Part shown: positions 13,293 to 21,590 of the stretch, piece after piece
Position numbering within the stretch: position 1 is the first letter of the stretch
How the letters are laid out: every line of letters starts with the position of its first letter
NCBI GenBank assembly: GCA_028283625.1
Contig: JAPWKG010000027.1
Coordinates: 241,186 to 305,185, forward strand
From: Acidobacteriaceae bacterium
Lineage (GTDB): Bacteria > Acidobacteriota > Terriglobia > Terriglobales > Acidobacteriaceae
Direction: 5' to 3'
Length of the DNA: 64,000 bases
The notes under the pieces: generated by a model
What the model was told of the DNA's origin: nothing
The model's database searches: none
The model's input: only the letters and a program-made list of their open reading frames with translations
Position numbers and translations under genes: made by a program

Positions 13293-14765
13293 ATGCGATC
13301 TTTTTGCCGCCACTTCGTACTCTGCTGCCTGCTGGGAGCTACCGCGCTTGGAGATGCCCAGGTACTGGCACGCCCGGGATGGGCTGGTTCGGGCGTATCG
13401 TCTGAGCCATGGTGGCGCCGCGCCGTCTTCTACCGAATCGGGCCGTCTACGTTTCAAGACTCCGATGGGGATGGGCAGGGCGATGTGGCCGGGATCGAGC
13501 AGCGCCTGGGGTACATCCAGCAGCTAGGTGTCGATGCCATTGTGCTGCGGCCTCCGTATACCCCGGATGAGTTTGGCGACCTGGCGCGGAAGGCAGGGGA
13601 TTTTCATCTGCGGGTTCTGGCGCAGATGGACTCCGCGGACCCGGTTCTGGCGCGTACGTGGCTGAATCAGGGGGCTGCCGGTGTGGTGGTGGATGCTTCC
13701 CGGGCGAGTGAAGCGCAGATGAGCGCTTTGCGCTCACTGGTGCAGAACGGACCGGGAGAACGTGTTCTGGTGGCGCTGGGCGTCAATACCTCGGCGGCTC
13801 CTTTGTCGCTTGCGGCCGAGTTGAATACTGCGGCGGCCGATGCGGTGACGCTGCGCTCCAAGTTATCTGCGAGCGTGGGCAGCAAAGAACTCTCGAACCA
13901 AAATCTGTTGCTGGCGCTGAGCGGCGTGGCGAAGATGGAGGGCGATGCCGATCAGCAGGCGATTGACGACAGAGCGCTCTCGGCGGCCTTGCTGGCTTCA
14001 CGCAGTGCGGCGATCTTTGATGCGGGCCGTGAACTTGGACTTCGTTCCAAGGATGGCTCGGCCGTGGCGATGCAGTGGACGCCTACGAATCTGACCCGCG
14101 AAAAGGCGACGCCGGAGGTAGCGGCGGTGAAGCCGAAGGTGGAGGTCTACGGTGCGTTTACGCCCTACATTCGACCGCCGAAGCTGATGTTGCCGGCTCC
14201 TGTGACGCCAAAAGTAGTGGAGTCTGACTCGCTGGCACTGGTGGACCCGAATACGTTGCCGGGATTTACCTCGGGTGAGCTCAAGGAGCCTGTTTCGGCC
14301 TCAGGAACGGCGGAGAATGTTTTCACAGAGGATATCGATCAGGCCTCGCTGCTGAACTTCTACCGTCATCTGATTGCGCTGCATCACGGCAACGGGTCTT
14401 TGCGTAACGGCGCACAGGTGGTCTTTGACCGCGATGCGCAAGGTGTGACGTTGTGGCTGCGCCGTGCGCCTTCAGGATCACAAACTGTGGGCTCAGTGCT
14501 GGTGGCGCTGAACGATACGGATAAGCCGGTTGAACTGGATTTGAGCAAGGATTTTGCGGCGCAAAAGATGCGGGGCGGGTTATTTCGTCCTCTGTTGACC
14601 GCGAGCACGGCGAAGAGCGGTGCGGCAGGCGGCGACGAGGGTGTTTCCGAGAGAGTGGACAAGCTGACGCTGCCACCACGCACGATCTTTCTGGGAGAAG
14701 TGGGCCGTGGCGCGGAGGCGGCTACAGAGACCAGCTCACCGCGCCGTCAGCACAAGTTGCACTAG
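13293..14765 (+). CDS. Secreted GH13-like protein lacking catalytic motifs
   Basis: 490 residues with a signal peptide (FVLCCLLGATALGDAQ). The mature start is clearly alpha-amylase-like: WWRRAVFYRIGPSTFQDSDGDGQGD, then GIEQRLGYIQQLGVDAIVLRPPY, the first part of a GH13 barrel. The end resembles a GH13 C-terminal region (LLNFYRHLIALHHGNGSLR, then VALNDTDKPVELDLS). The middle lacks the four conserved GH13 regions: there is no D-x-x-x-N-H, no G-x-R-x-D with the nucleophile (AAGVVVDAS stands there), no catalytic Glu region and no H-D motif. The protein is also shorter than the 550 or so residues expected. It is therefore probably a non-catalytic relative, perhaps sugar-binding. No ribosome-binding site is obvious. 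Its stop overlaps the stop of the convergent M16 protease by 3-4 nt. Confidence 0.75.
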   Translation: MRSFCRHFVLCCLLGATALGDAQVLARPGWAGSGVSSEPWWRRAVFYRIGPSTFQDSDGDGQGDVAGIEQRLGYIQQLGVDAIVLRPPYTPDEFGDLARKAGDFHLRVLAQMDSADPVLARTWLNQGAAGVVVDASRASEAQMSALRSLVQNGPGERVLVALGVNTSAAPLSLAAELNTAAADAVTLRSKLSASVGSKELSNQNLLLALSGVAKMEGDADQQAIDDRALSAALLASRSAAIFDAGRELGLRSKDGSAVAMQWTPTNLTREKATPEVAAVKPKVEVYGAFTPYIRPPKLMLPAPVTPKVVESDSLALVDPNTLPGFTSGELKEPVSASGTAENVFTEDIDQASLLNFYRHLIALHHGNGSLRNGAQVVFDRDAQGVTLWLRRAPSGSQTVGSVLVALNDTDKPVELDLSKDFAAQKMRGGLFRPLLTASTAKSGAAGGDEGVSERVDKLTLPPRTIFLGEVGRGAEAATETSSPRRQHKLH

Positions 14766-16093
14766 CAGGCGAGTTCGGCCCGCTCAAAGGAAAGATCTCC
14801 GAGATTGCCGAGCAGGGTGAGGGCAAAGCGGTCGGAGAGGAAGAGTTGCTGTGCCAGCCGCTGGATGTCGTTGGCGGTAACGCGCTCGACCTCGGAGATG
14901 ATCTCCTCCGCGGTGAAGAAGCGGCCATAGTACATACGCTGGCGTGCAAGGTTGGACATGCGCGAAGAGGAGGACTCGAGACCGAGAACCATGTTGGTTT
15001 TGATCTGGTCCTTGGCGCGCTTGATCTCGTCGTCGTTGACGAGTTCCTGCTTGAGTCGCGTGAACTCGAGCAGGGTGAGACGGAGTACCTCGCGGGTTTT
15101 GTCCGCGGCGCAGCCGGCGTAGACCGCGAGGGAGCCGGTATCGCGGAACGGGCTGAGCTCAGAGAAGATGGAGTAAGCCAGTCCGCGGTCCTCGCGAATG
15201 CTTTGGAAGAGCCGCGAGCTCATGCCGCCGCCGAGGATGGAGTTGAGCAGGAAAGCCGTGTAACGGTCAGGGTGCGCGACCGGAAGACCGGGCATGGCCA
15301 GGCAGAACTGGACCTGCTCGAGCGACTCTTTGTTCCGGAGCGTGATGTGCGGCTGAGCTGTAGGTGCAGGAGTGCGGACGAGCTTCTGGTGCGAGCTGGC
15401 GTTGAGTGAGGAGAATGCTTGCTCAACCTGCGCGACAAAGACGTCGTGCTCGATATTGCCTGCGGCGCTGAAGACCATGTTGGAGGGAGAGAAGCGACGC
15501 GCATACTCCTGCAGAACGAGCTTCTGGTCGAAGCTGGCTACTGTCTCCTCGGTACCGAGGATGGGACGCCCCAGAGCGTCGCCGGGCCAGAAGTTCTGCG
15601 AGAAGAGTTCGTGGACGAGGTAGTCGGGGTTGTCCTCATCCATCTTGATCTCTTCCAGAATAACGCTCTGCTCTTTGGCAATATCTTCGGGCGCAAAGAT
15701 TGGGTGCAGCACGAGGTCGGCCAGAAGGTCGAGCGCTACGGGCGCATTTTCATCGAGCGTTTTGACGTTGAAGCAGACGGTTTCCTTGCCGGTAAAGGCG
15801 TCAAGGTTGCCGCCGATGGCATCGACCTCACGCGCAAACTGCTGCGCAGAACGCGTGGTGGTGCCTTTGAAGACCATGTGCTCGAGGAAGTGCGAGATGC
15901 CGTTCAGGCGCTCTTCTTCGTCGCGTGAACCGGTGTCGAGCCAGACTCCCATTGAGACGGAACGCATGTGCGCCATGCGTTCTGTGAGGACCAGAAGGCC
16001 GTTGGGGAGCGTGGTGGTGCGGATGTCGCGGAGCTGCTCCGCGGAGGGGTTCAGGGAGGTGGCATTTTCAGCCACAGGGACGGAAACCGGCAT
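14762..16093 (-). CDS. M16 family zinc protease (processing-peptidase-like)
   Basis: Pitrilysin/processing-peptidase family metalloprotease, 443 residues from ATG 16093. The inverted zinc motif HFLEH is in GISHFLEHMVFKGT (about residues 65-69), and the downstream Glu zinc ligand lies in EEIKMDEDNPDY. The C-terminal inactive domain has the glycine-rich GGGMSSRLFQSIREDRGLAYSI typical of the family. A longer in-frame extension to 16330 exists, but it runs through the divergent neighbouring gene and has no family similarity, so I chose 16093. No signal peptide is seen; a cytoplasmic role, as for many single M16B proteins next to housekeeping genes, is likely. Confidence 0.9.
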   Translation of the reverse strand: MPVSVPVAENATSLNPSAEQLRDIRTTTLPNGLLVLTERMAHMRSVSMGVWLDTGSRDEEERLNGISHFLEHMVFKGTTTRSAQQFAREVDAIGGNLDAFTGKETVCFNVKTLDENAPVALDLLADLVLHPIFAPEDIAKEQSVILEEIKMDEDNPDYLVHELFSQNFWPGDALGRPILGTEETVASFDQKLVLQEYARRFSPSNMVFSAAGNIEHDVFVAQVEQAFSSLNASSHQKLVRTPAPTAQPHITLRNKESLEQVQFCLAMPGLPVAHPDRYTAFLLNSILGGGMSSRLFQSIREDRGLAYSIFSELSPFRDTGSLAVYAGCAADKTREVLRLTLLEFTRLKQELVNDDEIKRAKDQIKTNMVLGLESSSSRMSNLARQRMYYGRFFTAEEIISEVERVTANDIQRLAQQLFLSDRFALTLLGNLGDLSFERAELAC

Positions 16094-16124
16094 AACGACT
16101 ATTGTTTCACGGAGGGGGCAACAC

Positions 16125-16796
16125 ATGAAGGCGCTACAGCGTAAGTTTCGGGCACGGTTGGAAAAGGGTGATCCGGCACTGGGGTGGACGGTGGTGCGGG
16201 TGCCGTTTTCTGCAGCTGAAGTGTGGGAGCAGCGGCTGCGCCTGCGGGTGAGGGGGACGATCAACGGTTGGAGCTTCCGAACATCGTTGTTGCCGGATTC
16301 GGTGTTGGGCGGACAGGTATTGCTGGTCAACCGGGCGATGCAGAAAGGCGCGGGCGCAGGGTTGGGAGATGAGGCCGAAGTGCTTCTGGAGCCTGATCTT
16401 GAGCCCAGGCCGGTGCTGCTGACCGAGGAGCTGGATGCCGTGCTGGACGAGGCCGAGGGGCTGCGTGATTTTTACGATGGGCTGAGCGAATCGATGCGCC
16501 GGGAGATCGGCAAATGGATTGAAGAGGCGAAAAGCGACAGCGTGCGGCAGAAGCGGGCTGCGCAGATGGCGGAACGTCTGCTCTCCACGCTGGATGCCGA
16601 GGCGGAGCTTCCTCCGGCGATTCAGGCGGCGTTTCGCCAGAATGAAGCCGCAAAGAAGGGATGGCTGCTTCTGACGCCTGCTCAGCGGAGACGAGAGCTC
16701 TTTGCCGTTTTCTCGTATCAAACGCCGGAGTCTCGCAGCAAACGGATCGGTAAGCTGTGTGCGCTGGCGGCATCGAAGACGGCCGCTGCCAATTAG
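16125..16796 (+). CDS. DUF1905 / YdeI-OmdA family protein
   Basis: 223 residues. The N-terminal half has a DUF1905 beta-barrel pattern (FRARLEKGDPALGWTVVRVPF, GTINGWSFRTSLLP). The C-terminal half is YdeI/OmdA-like, with a stretch of helices (DGLSESMRREIGKWIEEAKSDSVRQKRAAQMAERLL). The start ATG 16125 follows GGAGGGGG by 6 nt, the strongest ribosome-binding site in this part, and leaves 31 bp to the divergent M16 gene. The function of this family is not established; some members are linked to stress or peptide resistance. It is a single gene. Confidence 0.8.
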   Translation: MKALQRKFRARLEKGDPALGWTVVRVPFSAAEVWEQRLRLRVRGTINGWSFRTSLLPDSVLGGQVLLVNRAMQKGAGAGLGDEAEVLLEPDLEPRPVLLTEELDAVLDEAEGLRDFYDGLSESMRREIGKWIEEAKSDSVRQKRAAQMAERLLSTLDAEAELPPAIQAAFRQNEAAKKGWLLLTPAQRRRELFAVFSYQTPESRSKRIGKLCALAASKTAAAN

Positions 16797-16872
16797 CGTG
16801 GAGAAGACTGGCCTATTGAGAGGGCTGGCAGAGCGGCCGGGTTGGGGGGGAGGGAAATGTCGCCGCGGCCAT

Positions 16873-16898
16873 GCAATATTTCGGCGGCTCTTTCGTCT
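16873..16898 (+). promoter_or_regulatory. Putative ECF-type promoter of the sigma-factor operon
   Basis: GCAAT (16873-16877), a 16-nt spacer, then CGTCT (16894-16898). CGTC is the usual -10 core for ECF sigma factors. The same arrangement, with most spacer bases identical (ATT..GGCGGCT), occurs at 35135-35160 before an ABC exporter. The start codon is 40 nt downstream. Autoregulation of the sigma factor is inferred. Confidence 0.6.
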
Positions 16899-16938
16899 TC
16901 ATGAGTAGCAGCACGGAAGGGATACACCAAGAAGCCTG

Positions 16939-17520
16939 ATGGCAGAGCAGGGACTAAGCATTGCGGAGCAGAACGAGCGCTTTGCCGACGCATTGGCGCA
17001 GGAGGGACCGCGTCTGCGGAACTTCATCCGGCGCCGCGTGCTGGACCCGGGTGATGCTGAGGACGTGCTGCAGGATGTGTTTTACGAGCTGATTCAGACC
17101 TACCGGCTAATGAAGCCGGTGGAGCAGGTAACGGCGTGGATGTTTCGTGTGGCAAGGAACCGGATTACGGACCTGTTTCGCAAGAAGAAGACGCAGTCGT
17201 TGCATGCTCCCACGGAAGAGATGGCGGAGGAGGGGTTTTGTCTGGAAGACCTGCTGCCCTCGCCGGAGGATGGTCCGGATGCGCTTTATGCCCGCCGTGT
17301 TTTGACGGATGCGATTGAGGAAGCGTTGGCGGAGCTGCCGGTAGAACAGCGCGAGGTGTTCGTCGCGCATGAGTTGGAAGGAGAAAGCTTCAAGGAAATG
17401 ACGGCTCGAACAGGAATTAACCAAAACACGCTTTTGGCACGCAAACGTTATGCGGTACTGCACCTGCGGAAACGCCTGGAACAGATGCGCCAAAGCTTCG
17501 GGCTGGGAGGGGAGCAATGA
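16939..17520 (+). CDS. ECF-type RNA polymerase sigma factor
   Basis: Sigma-70 family factor of 193 residues with only regions 2 and 4. Region 2 includes DAEDVLQDVFYELIQTYRLMKPVEQVTAWMFRVARNRITDLFRKKK (about residues 36-82). An acidic linker (EEMAEEGFCLEDLLPSPEDG) follows, then region 4 (ALAELPVEQREVFVAHELEGESFKEMTARTGINQNTLLARKRYAVLHLRKRL). It would redirect RNA polymerase to a stress regulon. No classical anti-sigma (zinc or FecR type) is adjacent. Instead the next gene overlaps by ATGA and encodes a small membrane protein, which could hold the regulatory role. Confidence 0.93.
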   Translation: MAEQGLSIAEQNERFADALAQEGPRLRNFIRRRVLDPGDAEDVLQDVFYELIQTYRLMKPVEQVTAWMFRVARNRITDLFRKKKTQSLHAPTEEMAEEGFCLEDLLPSPEDGPDALYARRVLTDAIEEALAELPVEQREVFVAHELEGESFKEMTARTGINQNTLLARKRYAVLHLRKRLEQMRQSFGLGGEQ

Positions 17521-17942
17521 GAATGTCGAAACGAATTCTAAAAGTGATCGTTTGCGTATTTCTGGGGCTGCTCGCGTTTGGTGTGATCACGCAGTTCCTT
17601 TGGAACCGGCTGATGCCGGAGCTTTTCGGGCTGAAGACGGTTACGTTCTGGCAGGCGGTGGGATTGGTGATTCTGGGCAAGATTCTGCTCGGAGGATTCC
17701 ATCATCACGGTGGAATGGGGTACTCGCAGCAGCGGCGCGAGCGCCAGGAGTGGAAACGCCACATGAAAGCCCGCTGGGCGGGTATGAGCCCGGAGGAGCG
17801 TCAGCGCTTTCGGGCAGCGATGAAAGATAAGTGGGACAAATCCTGCGGTCCGCAGTGGATGCGCGACGCAGCGAAATGGGACTCCGGAGTCGCTGGAGAC
17901 CGTAGCGATGAACGCAAGCAATCGAGCGAGGTAAATCAATGA
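17517..17942 (+). CDS. Small membrane protein co-encoded with ECF sigma factor
   Basis: 141 residues, function unknown. There is one clear membrane segment near residues 7-26 (ILKVIVCVFLGLLAFGVITQF) and a second hydrophobic stretch at about 43-59 (TFWQAVGLVILGKILLGG). A histidine/glycine patch (FHHHGGMG) follows. The tail is basic and soluble, with GMSPEERQRFRAAMKDKW, a helix pattern seen in small membrane proteins beside ECF factors in several phyla. The gene overlaps the sigma gene by four bases (ATGA), so translation is coupled. It could act as a membrane-bound modulator of the sigma factor or as a target, but no anti-sigma fold is recognisable. Met3 (17523) is an alternative start. Confidence 0.75.
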   Translation: MRMSKRILKVIVCVFLGLLAFGVITQFLWNRLMPELFGLKTVTFWQAVGLVILGKILLGGFHHHGGMGYSQQRRERQEWKRHMKARWAGMSPEERQRFRAAMKDKWDKSCGPQWMRDAAKWDSGVAGDRSDERKQSSEVNQ

Positions 17943-18115
17943 ATGTCGACGTAATGGCGCATTTGTTTGGTGCAGTTGAGAAGTGTCAGTGTCCAGCAAC
18001 GATGGTGAAAACGGAGCCAAGGGAGGCAAGCTACAACCTGAGGGCAATGGAAAAGATGACGCTCAACGAGCTACTGTTTGCTGTGATGTCCGGGCCTGAG
18101 GCTCCGGTGATGTAA
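17939..18115 (+). CDS. 58-residue ORF, third in the sigma-factor operon
   Basis: ATG 17939 overlaps the previous stop by four bases (ATGA), as in the gene pair before it. The ORF ends with tandem stops TAA TGA at 18113-18118, 15 nt before a strong terminator. It encodes 58 residues, starts MNVDVMAHLFGAVEKCQCP and ends LLFAVMSGPEAPVM. It has a Cys-x-Cys pair, no membrane segment and no family I recognise. Placement and coupling support translation; lack of known homologues is the weakness. Confidence 0.5.
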   Translation: MNVDVMAHLFGAVEKCQCPATMVKTEPREASYNLRAMEKMTLNELLFAVMSGPEAPVM

Positions 18116-18133
18116 TGAGGCATGAAGGAAGAA

Positions 18134-18170
18134 AAAGGGGCGTCGCAGCTTATGGCTGCGACGCCCCTTT
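18134..18170. terminator. Bidirectional hairpin terminator
   Basis: Perfect 16-bp stem: AAAGGGGCGTCGCAGC (18134-18149), loop TTATG, complementary arm 18155-18170. It sits between the sigma operon (+) and the MHS transporter (-), with A/T runs at both outer ends. Confidence 0.85.
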
Positions 18171-18191
18171 CGATGCTCAAGGGAAAAGGAG

Positions 18192-19487
18192 TTAAACCGG
18201 TTCTGCGGGAAGCGTCAGCTCTTCATGCGCGGTCTCCCGGGTGAAGAGCAAACCAAAGATGGTCAGCAGGGCCGCGACCGTCAGGTAATAGCCAACGAAC
18301 CTGAGCCCATAGTGTTTTGCCAGCCAGCTTGCGATGTACGGTGTGGCGGAAGCTCCAAGAACGCCGCCGAAGCTAAAGGCGAGTGAGCTGCCGGTATAAC
18401 GTACAGCCGTGGGGAAGAGCTCGGAGATGACCGTTCCCAGCGGACCATAGGTGGAACCCATCAGCGCTAGTCCAAGCGAGAGCGTCCAGAAGACGCCGGC
18501 GTGGCCCGAGGTGAACATGGGGGCGAAGACGAAGCCGTAGAGTGCGATCAGGATCGAGATACCGAACATCACAGGACGGCGTCCCTTTTCCGCCAGGAGA
18601 GCGGAGAGAGGAATGGTCAGGGCAAAGAAGAACATGGCCCCCATCTGCATGTACAGAAAAGAGTCTCGTGTGTAGTGCAGCACGGAGGTCCCGTAGCCGA
18701 GAGTAAAGACGGTCATCAGATAAAAAAGCACAAAGGTGGCAATGCAGGTGAGCGTGCCTGCGATGAGGGGCACGGCATACTGCGTGATGACGGTACCCAT
18801 CGGGAGCTTGACCGGCTCGGAACGCTTGACCGCTGCCTGGAAGACAGGCGTTTCAGTAATGGTCAGGCGGACGTAGAGCCCCAGCAGCACAAGCACGGCA
18901 GAGGTGACGAAGGGGATGCGCCAGCCGTAACGGAAGAACTGATCGTTGGTCAGATATTTCGAGATAAGCAGGAAGATGCCGCCGGAAAGCACGAAGCCAA
19001 TGGGAGCGCCAAGCTGCGGGAACATGCCGTAGAGCGCACGGCGCTTAGGCGGTGCGTTTTCGACGGCAAGAAGTACGGCGCCACCCCACTCTCCCCCGAG
19101 GCCGATCCCCTGACCGAAACGGCAGAGTGCCAGCAGCAACGGTGCGGCGATTCCAATTACGTTATAGCCGGGTACAATTCCGATCACGAACGTGGACAGA
19201 CCCATGGTGGAAAGAGCAAGCACGAGCGTGCGCTTACGTCCGATTCGGTCACCGAAGTGCCCGAAGAGAGCAGAGCCGACGGGGCGCGCAATAAACGCTA
19301 CGCCGAAGGTGGCGTAGGAGAGCAGTACCGAAGCGCTTGGGTCGCTTGCCGGGAAGAAGAGCTTCGGGAAAACCAGCGTGGCGGCGATGGCGTAGATGTA
19401 AAAGTCGAAGAATTCGACGGTAGTGCCTACAAGGGAGGCAAACAGAACCTGTGCGGGTCGATTGATCTTCGTGGTTTGTCCAGACAT
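18192..19487 (-). CDS. MFS transporter, metabolite:H+ symporter (MHS) family
   Basis: Inner-membrane proton symporter of 431 residues with 12 predicted membrane segments. The N-terminus (VGTTVEFFDFYIYAIAATLVFPKLFFP, residues 20-46) is the hallmark of the MHS family, which includes ShiA, ProP, KgtP and CitA. The MFS loop 2-3 motif is GHFGDRIGRKRTL (residues 76-88), and RFGQGIGLGGEWGGAVLLAVENAPPKRRALYGMFPQLGAPIG follows. Substrates in this family are organic acids or compatible solutes; the sequence does not say which. It is monocistronic between a terminator (18134-18170) and the ABC exporter gene 62 bp upstream on the same strand. Confidence 0.9.
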   Translation of the reverse strand: MSGQTTKINRPAQVLFASLVGTTVEFFDFYIYAIAATLVFPKLFFPASDPSASVLLSYATFGVAFIARPVGSALFGHFGDRIGRKRTLVLALSTMGLSTFVIGIVPGYNVIGIAAPLLLALCRFGQGIGLGGEWGGAVLLAVENAPPKRRALYGMFPQLGAPIGFVLSGGIFLLISKYLTNDQFFRYGWRIPFVTSAVLVLLGLYVRLTITETPVFQAAVKRSEPVKLPMGTVITQYAVPLIAGTLTCIATFVLFYLMTVFTLGYGTSVLHYTRDSFLYMQMGAMFFFALTIPLSALLAEKGRRPVMFGISILIALYGFVFAPMFTSGHAGVFWTLSLGLALMGSTYGPLGTVISELFPTAVRYTGSSLAFSFGGVLGASATPYIASWLAKHYGLRFVGYYLTVAALLTIFGLLFTRETAHEELTLPAEPV

Positions 19488-19549
19488 ATCGCTATTGATG
19501 TTAGCGCTTATCTGTAGGCATCAAGCTATAAGAGGTTTTTATGGGCGGG

Positions 19550-21541
19550 TTAGTCGGCCGCGGTCAGCTCCTGATCCTTGTACTGCAGCTGGTAGAGCTT
19601 GTAATAAAGCCCGCGGAGAGCGAGGAGCTGTTGGTGGGAGCCCTGCTCGCGTAACTGTCCCTTATGCATGACAAGGATCGTGTCCGCTCGCTGCACGGTG
19701 GAAAGCCGGTGCGCGATCATGACGCTGGTCCGGCCGGTGATCATGCGCTCGATGGCGGAGCGAACACGTAGCTCGGTTTCGGTGTCGACGGAACTGGTGG
19801 CTTCGTCGAGGATGAGGATGCCGGGCTTGTGGGCGAGGGCGCGAGCGAAGCTGATGAGCTGCTTCTGGCCGGTGGAAAGTGTGGAGCCGCGTTCGAGCAC
19901 AGGTTCGTCAAACTTCCCGGGCAGCGTACGGATGAAGTCGGCGACGTTGACCTCGTCGGCGGCGCGCTCGACCTCCTCGTCGGTGATCCATTCGGAGCCA
20001 AGGCGGATGTTGGATTTGACGGTGCCGGTGAAGAGGAAGGCATCCTGCAGAACGACGCCGAAGCGCTTGCGGAGGGCGTCCAGCGGCATGCTGGCGGACG
20101 TCGACATGTCATCGATGAGAACATGCCCGGCCTGCACGTCGTAAAAGCGCATCATCAGCGCCGTGATGGTGGTTTTGCCTGCGCCGGTGTGTCCGACGAT
20201 AGCGGCGGTGCTGTTGGGGTTGATGACGAAGGAGACGCCACGCAGAATCCACTCGACCTCCTGCAGGACGGCGGGCAGTGTGCTCTGGTCGGTGTGGTGA
20301 GCAAACGCGGCGAGTGCGGCTGTCTGCTCTGAGGTGAGCTGCTGATAGGTGAACCAGACGTTGCGGAACTCAACGCGGCCGCTACGATTGCCGGTGACGG
20401 GCAAAGCGGGTTGCGCGATCTCGCTTTGGGTATCGAGCAGCTTGAAGACGCGTTCCGCAGCGGCCATGGCGGCCTGCAGGATGTTGTATTTATCCGAGAG
20501 GTCCTGAATGGGCCGGAAGAAGCGCTGAGCGTACTGGATGAAAGCGATGAGTACACCGATGGTGACGGTGTGGAAGATTCCGGACGGAACAATGCCGTGC
20601 AGCGAAAGCTCAGTGTTGTGCAGAACGGCCATGCCGCCGCGCCAGATGACCAGAGCGATGGCGGTGGAGCTAAGCAGCTCGACTACCGGATAGTAGAGTG
20701 CGTAGGCGAAGATCGCATCGCTCCAGGCGCTTTTGTTTTCCTGATTGACGATGGAGAAGTCCTGAAAGGCACGGCGCTGGCGGTTGAAGAGCTGTACGAG
20801 GCTCATGCCGGAGATGTACTCCTGGGTGAAGGAGTTGATCTTTGCGGTGGCGACGCGCTGGCGGCGGTAGGAGTCGCGCACATGATCGCGGAAACGCTTT
20901 GTCGCGTAAAGAATGCCTGGGATGACGGCAAGAGTCAGCAGGGCCAGGGGCCAGCTCATGCGCACCATGATGACGATGATGAAGGTCAGGGTGAAGATGT
21001 CTTCGAAGATTGCGAGAACGCCCGAGGTGAACATCTCGTTCAAGGCATCAACGTCAGAGGTGACGCGTGTGACGAGACGCCCGACGGGGTTGCGGTCGAA
21101 GAAGCCAACGTTCAGTCGCTGAATATGGCGGAAGATCTGCTTGCGCAGGTCGAACATGATCTGCTGTCCGGTCCACTGCATCAGGTAGGTCTGGACGAAC
21201 TCGAGCGCAAAGGACAGGCAAAGCGCTACGAGGTAGAGCAGGCCGATCTGCGTGACGCCTTTTGTCGGGTCCGCGGAGAGGTGCCGGCCGAGCCAGCCGG
21301 GATGATGGTCGGGAGCCAGATAGGTGTCGACTGCGACCTTGACCAGGTAGGGGCCAAAGACATCGGAGAGCGATTTGATGAGGATGGCCAGCGCAGAAAC
21401 GAGCGCCTGGAGCGTGTAGGGCTTCAGGTAGGCGAGGAGCCGGGTGGTGAGATGGCGATCGTATACCTTGCCGACGACGTCTTCGTCGCGGCCGCGCTTG
21501 GCTGGGGTTTTCGTCTGGGGCTGGTTCTTCTCTTCTGGCAT
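19550..21541 (-). CDS. ABC exporter, fused membrane and ATPase domains
   Basis: Half-transporter of about 663 residues, working as a homodimer or heterodimer. It has six membrane segments (about residues 45-350), then the nucleotide-binding domain: Walker A GHTGAGKTT, Q-loop VVLQDAFLFTG, signature LSTGQKQLISFARALAH, Walker B GILILDEATSSVD and switch His in IAHRLSTV. The signature has T in place of the common G (LSTGQ). An insert of about 40 residues before Walker A (SEQTAALAAFAHHTDQSTLPAVLQEVEW) is longer than in MsbA. The start is ATG 21541 (MPEEKNQPQ); the longer frame to 21652 would run through the divergent hemW start. The substrate is unknown (lipid or drug). Confidence 0.9.
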   Translation of the reverse strand: MPEEKNQPQTKTPAKRGRDEDVVGKVYDRHLTTRLLAYLKPYTLQALVSALAILIKSLSDVFGPYLVKVAVDTYLAPDHHPGWLGRHLSADPTKGVTQIGLLYLVALCLSFALEFVQTYLMQWTGQQIMFDLRKQIFRHIQRLNVGFFDRNPVGRLVTRVTSDVDALNEMFTSGVLAIFEDIFTLTFIIVIMVRMSWPLALLTLAVIPGILYATKRFRDHVRDSYRRQRVATAKINSFTQEYISGMSLVQLFNRQRRAFQDFSIVNQENKSAWSDAIFAYALYYPVVELLSSTAIALVIWRGGMAVLHNTELSLHGIVPSGIFHTVTIGVLIAFIQYAQRFFRPIQDLSDKYNILQAAMAAAERVFKLLDTQSEIAQPALPVTGNRSGRVEFRNVWFTYQQLTSEQTAALAAFAHHTDQSTLPAVLQEVEWILRGVSFVINPNSTAAIVGHTGAGKTTITALMMRFYDVQAGHVLIDDMSTSASMPLDALRKRFGVVLQDAFLFTGTVKSNIRLGSEWITDEEVERAADEVNVADFIRTLPGKFDEPVLERGSTLSTGQKQLISFARALAHKPGILILDEATSSVDTETELRVRSAIERMITGRTSVMIAHRLSTVQRADTILVMHKGQLREQGSHQQLLALRGLYYKLYQLQYKDQELTAAD

Positions 21542-21590
21542 CTCTACGTTTGATTTTAGAAGGTCTCTCCAGGTCGCATGAAAGAATGAT

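Noticed and set aside
16094..16330. Longer N-terminus for the M16 protease
   Set aside because: The extension lies wholly inside the divergent DUF1905/YdeI gene and its upstream region and shows no protease similarity.
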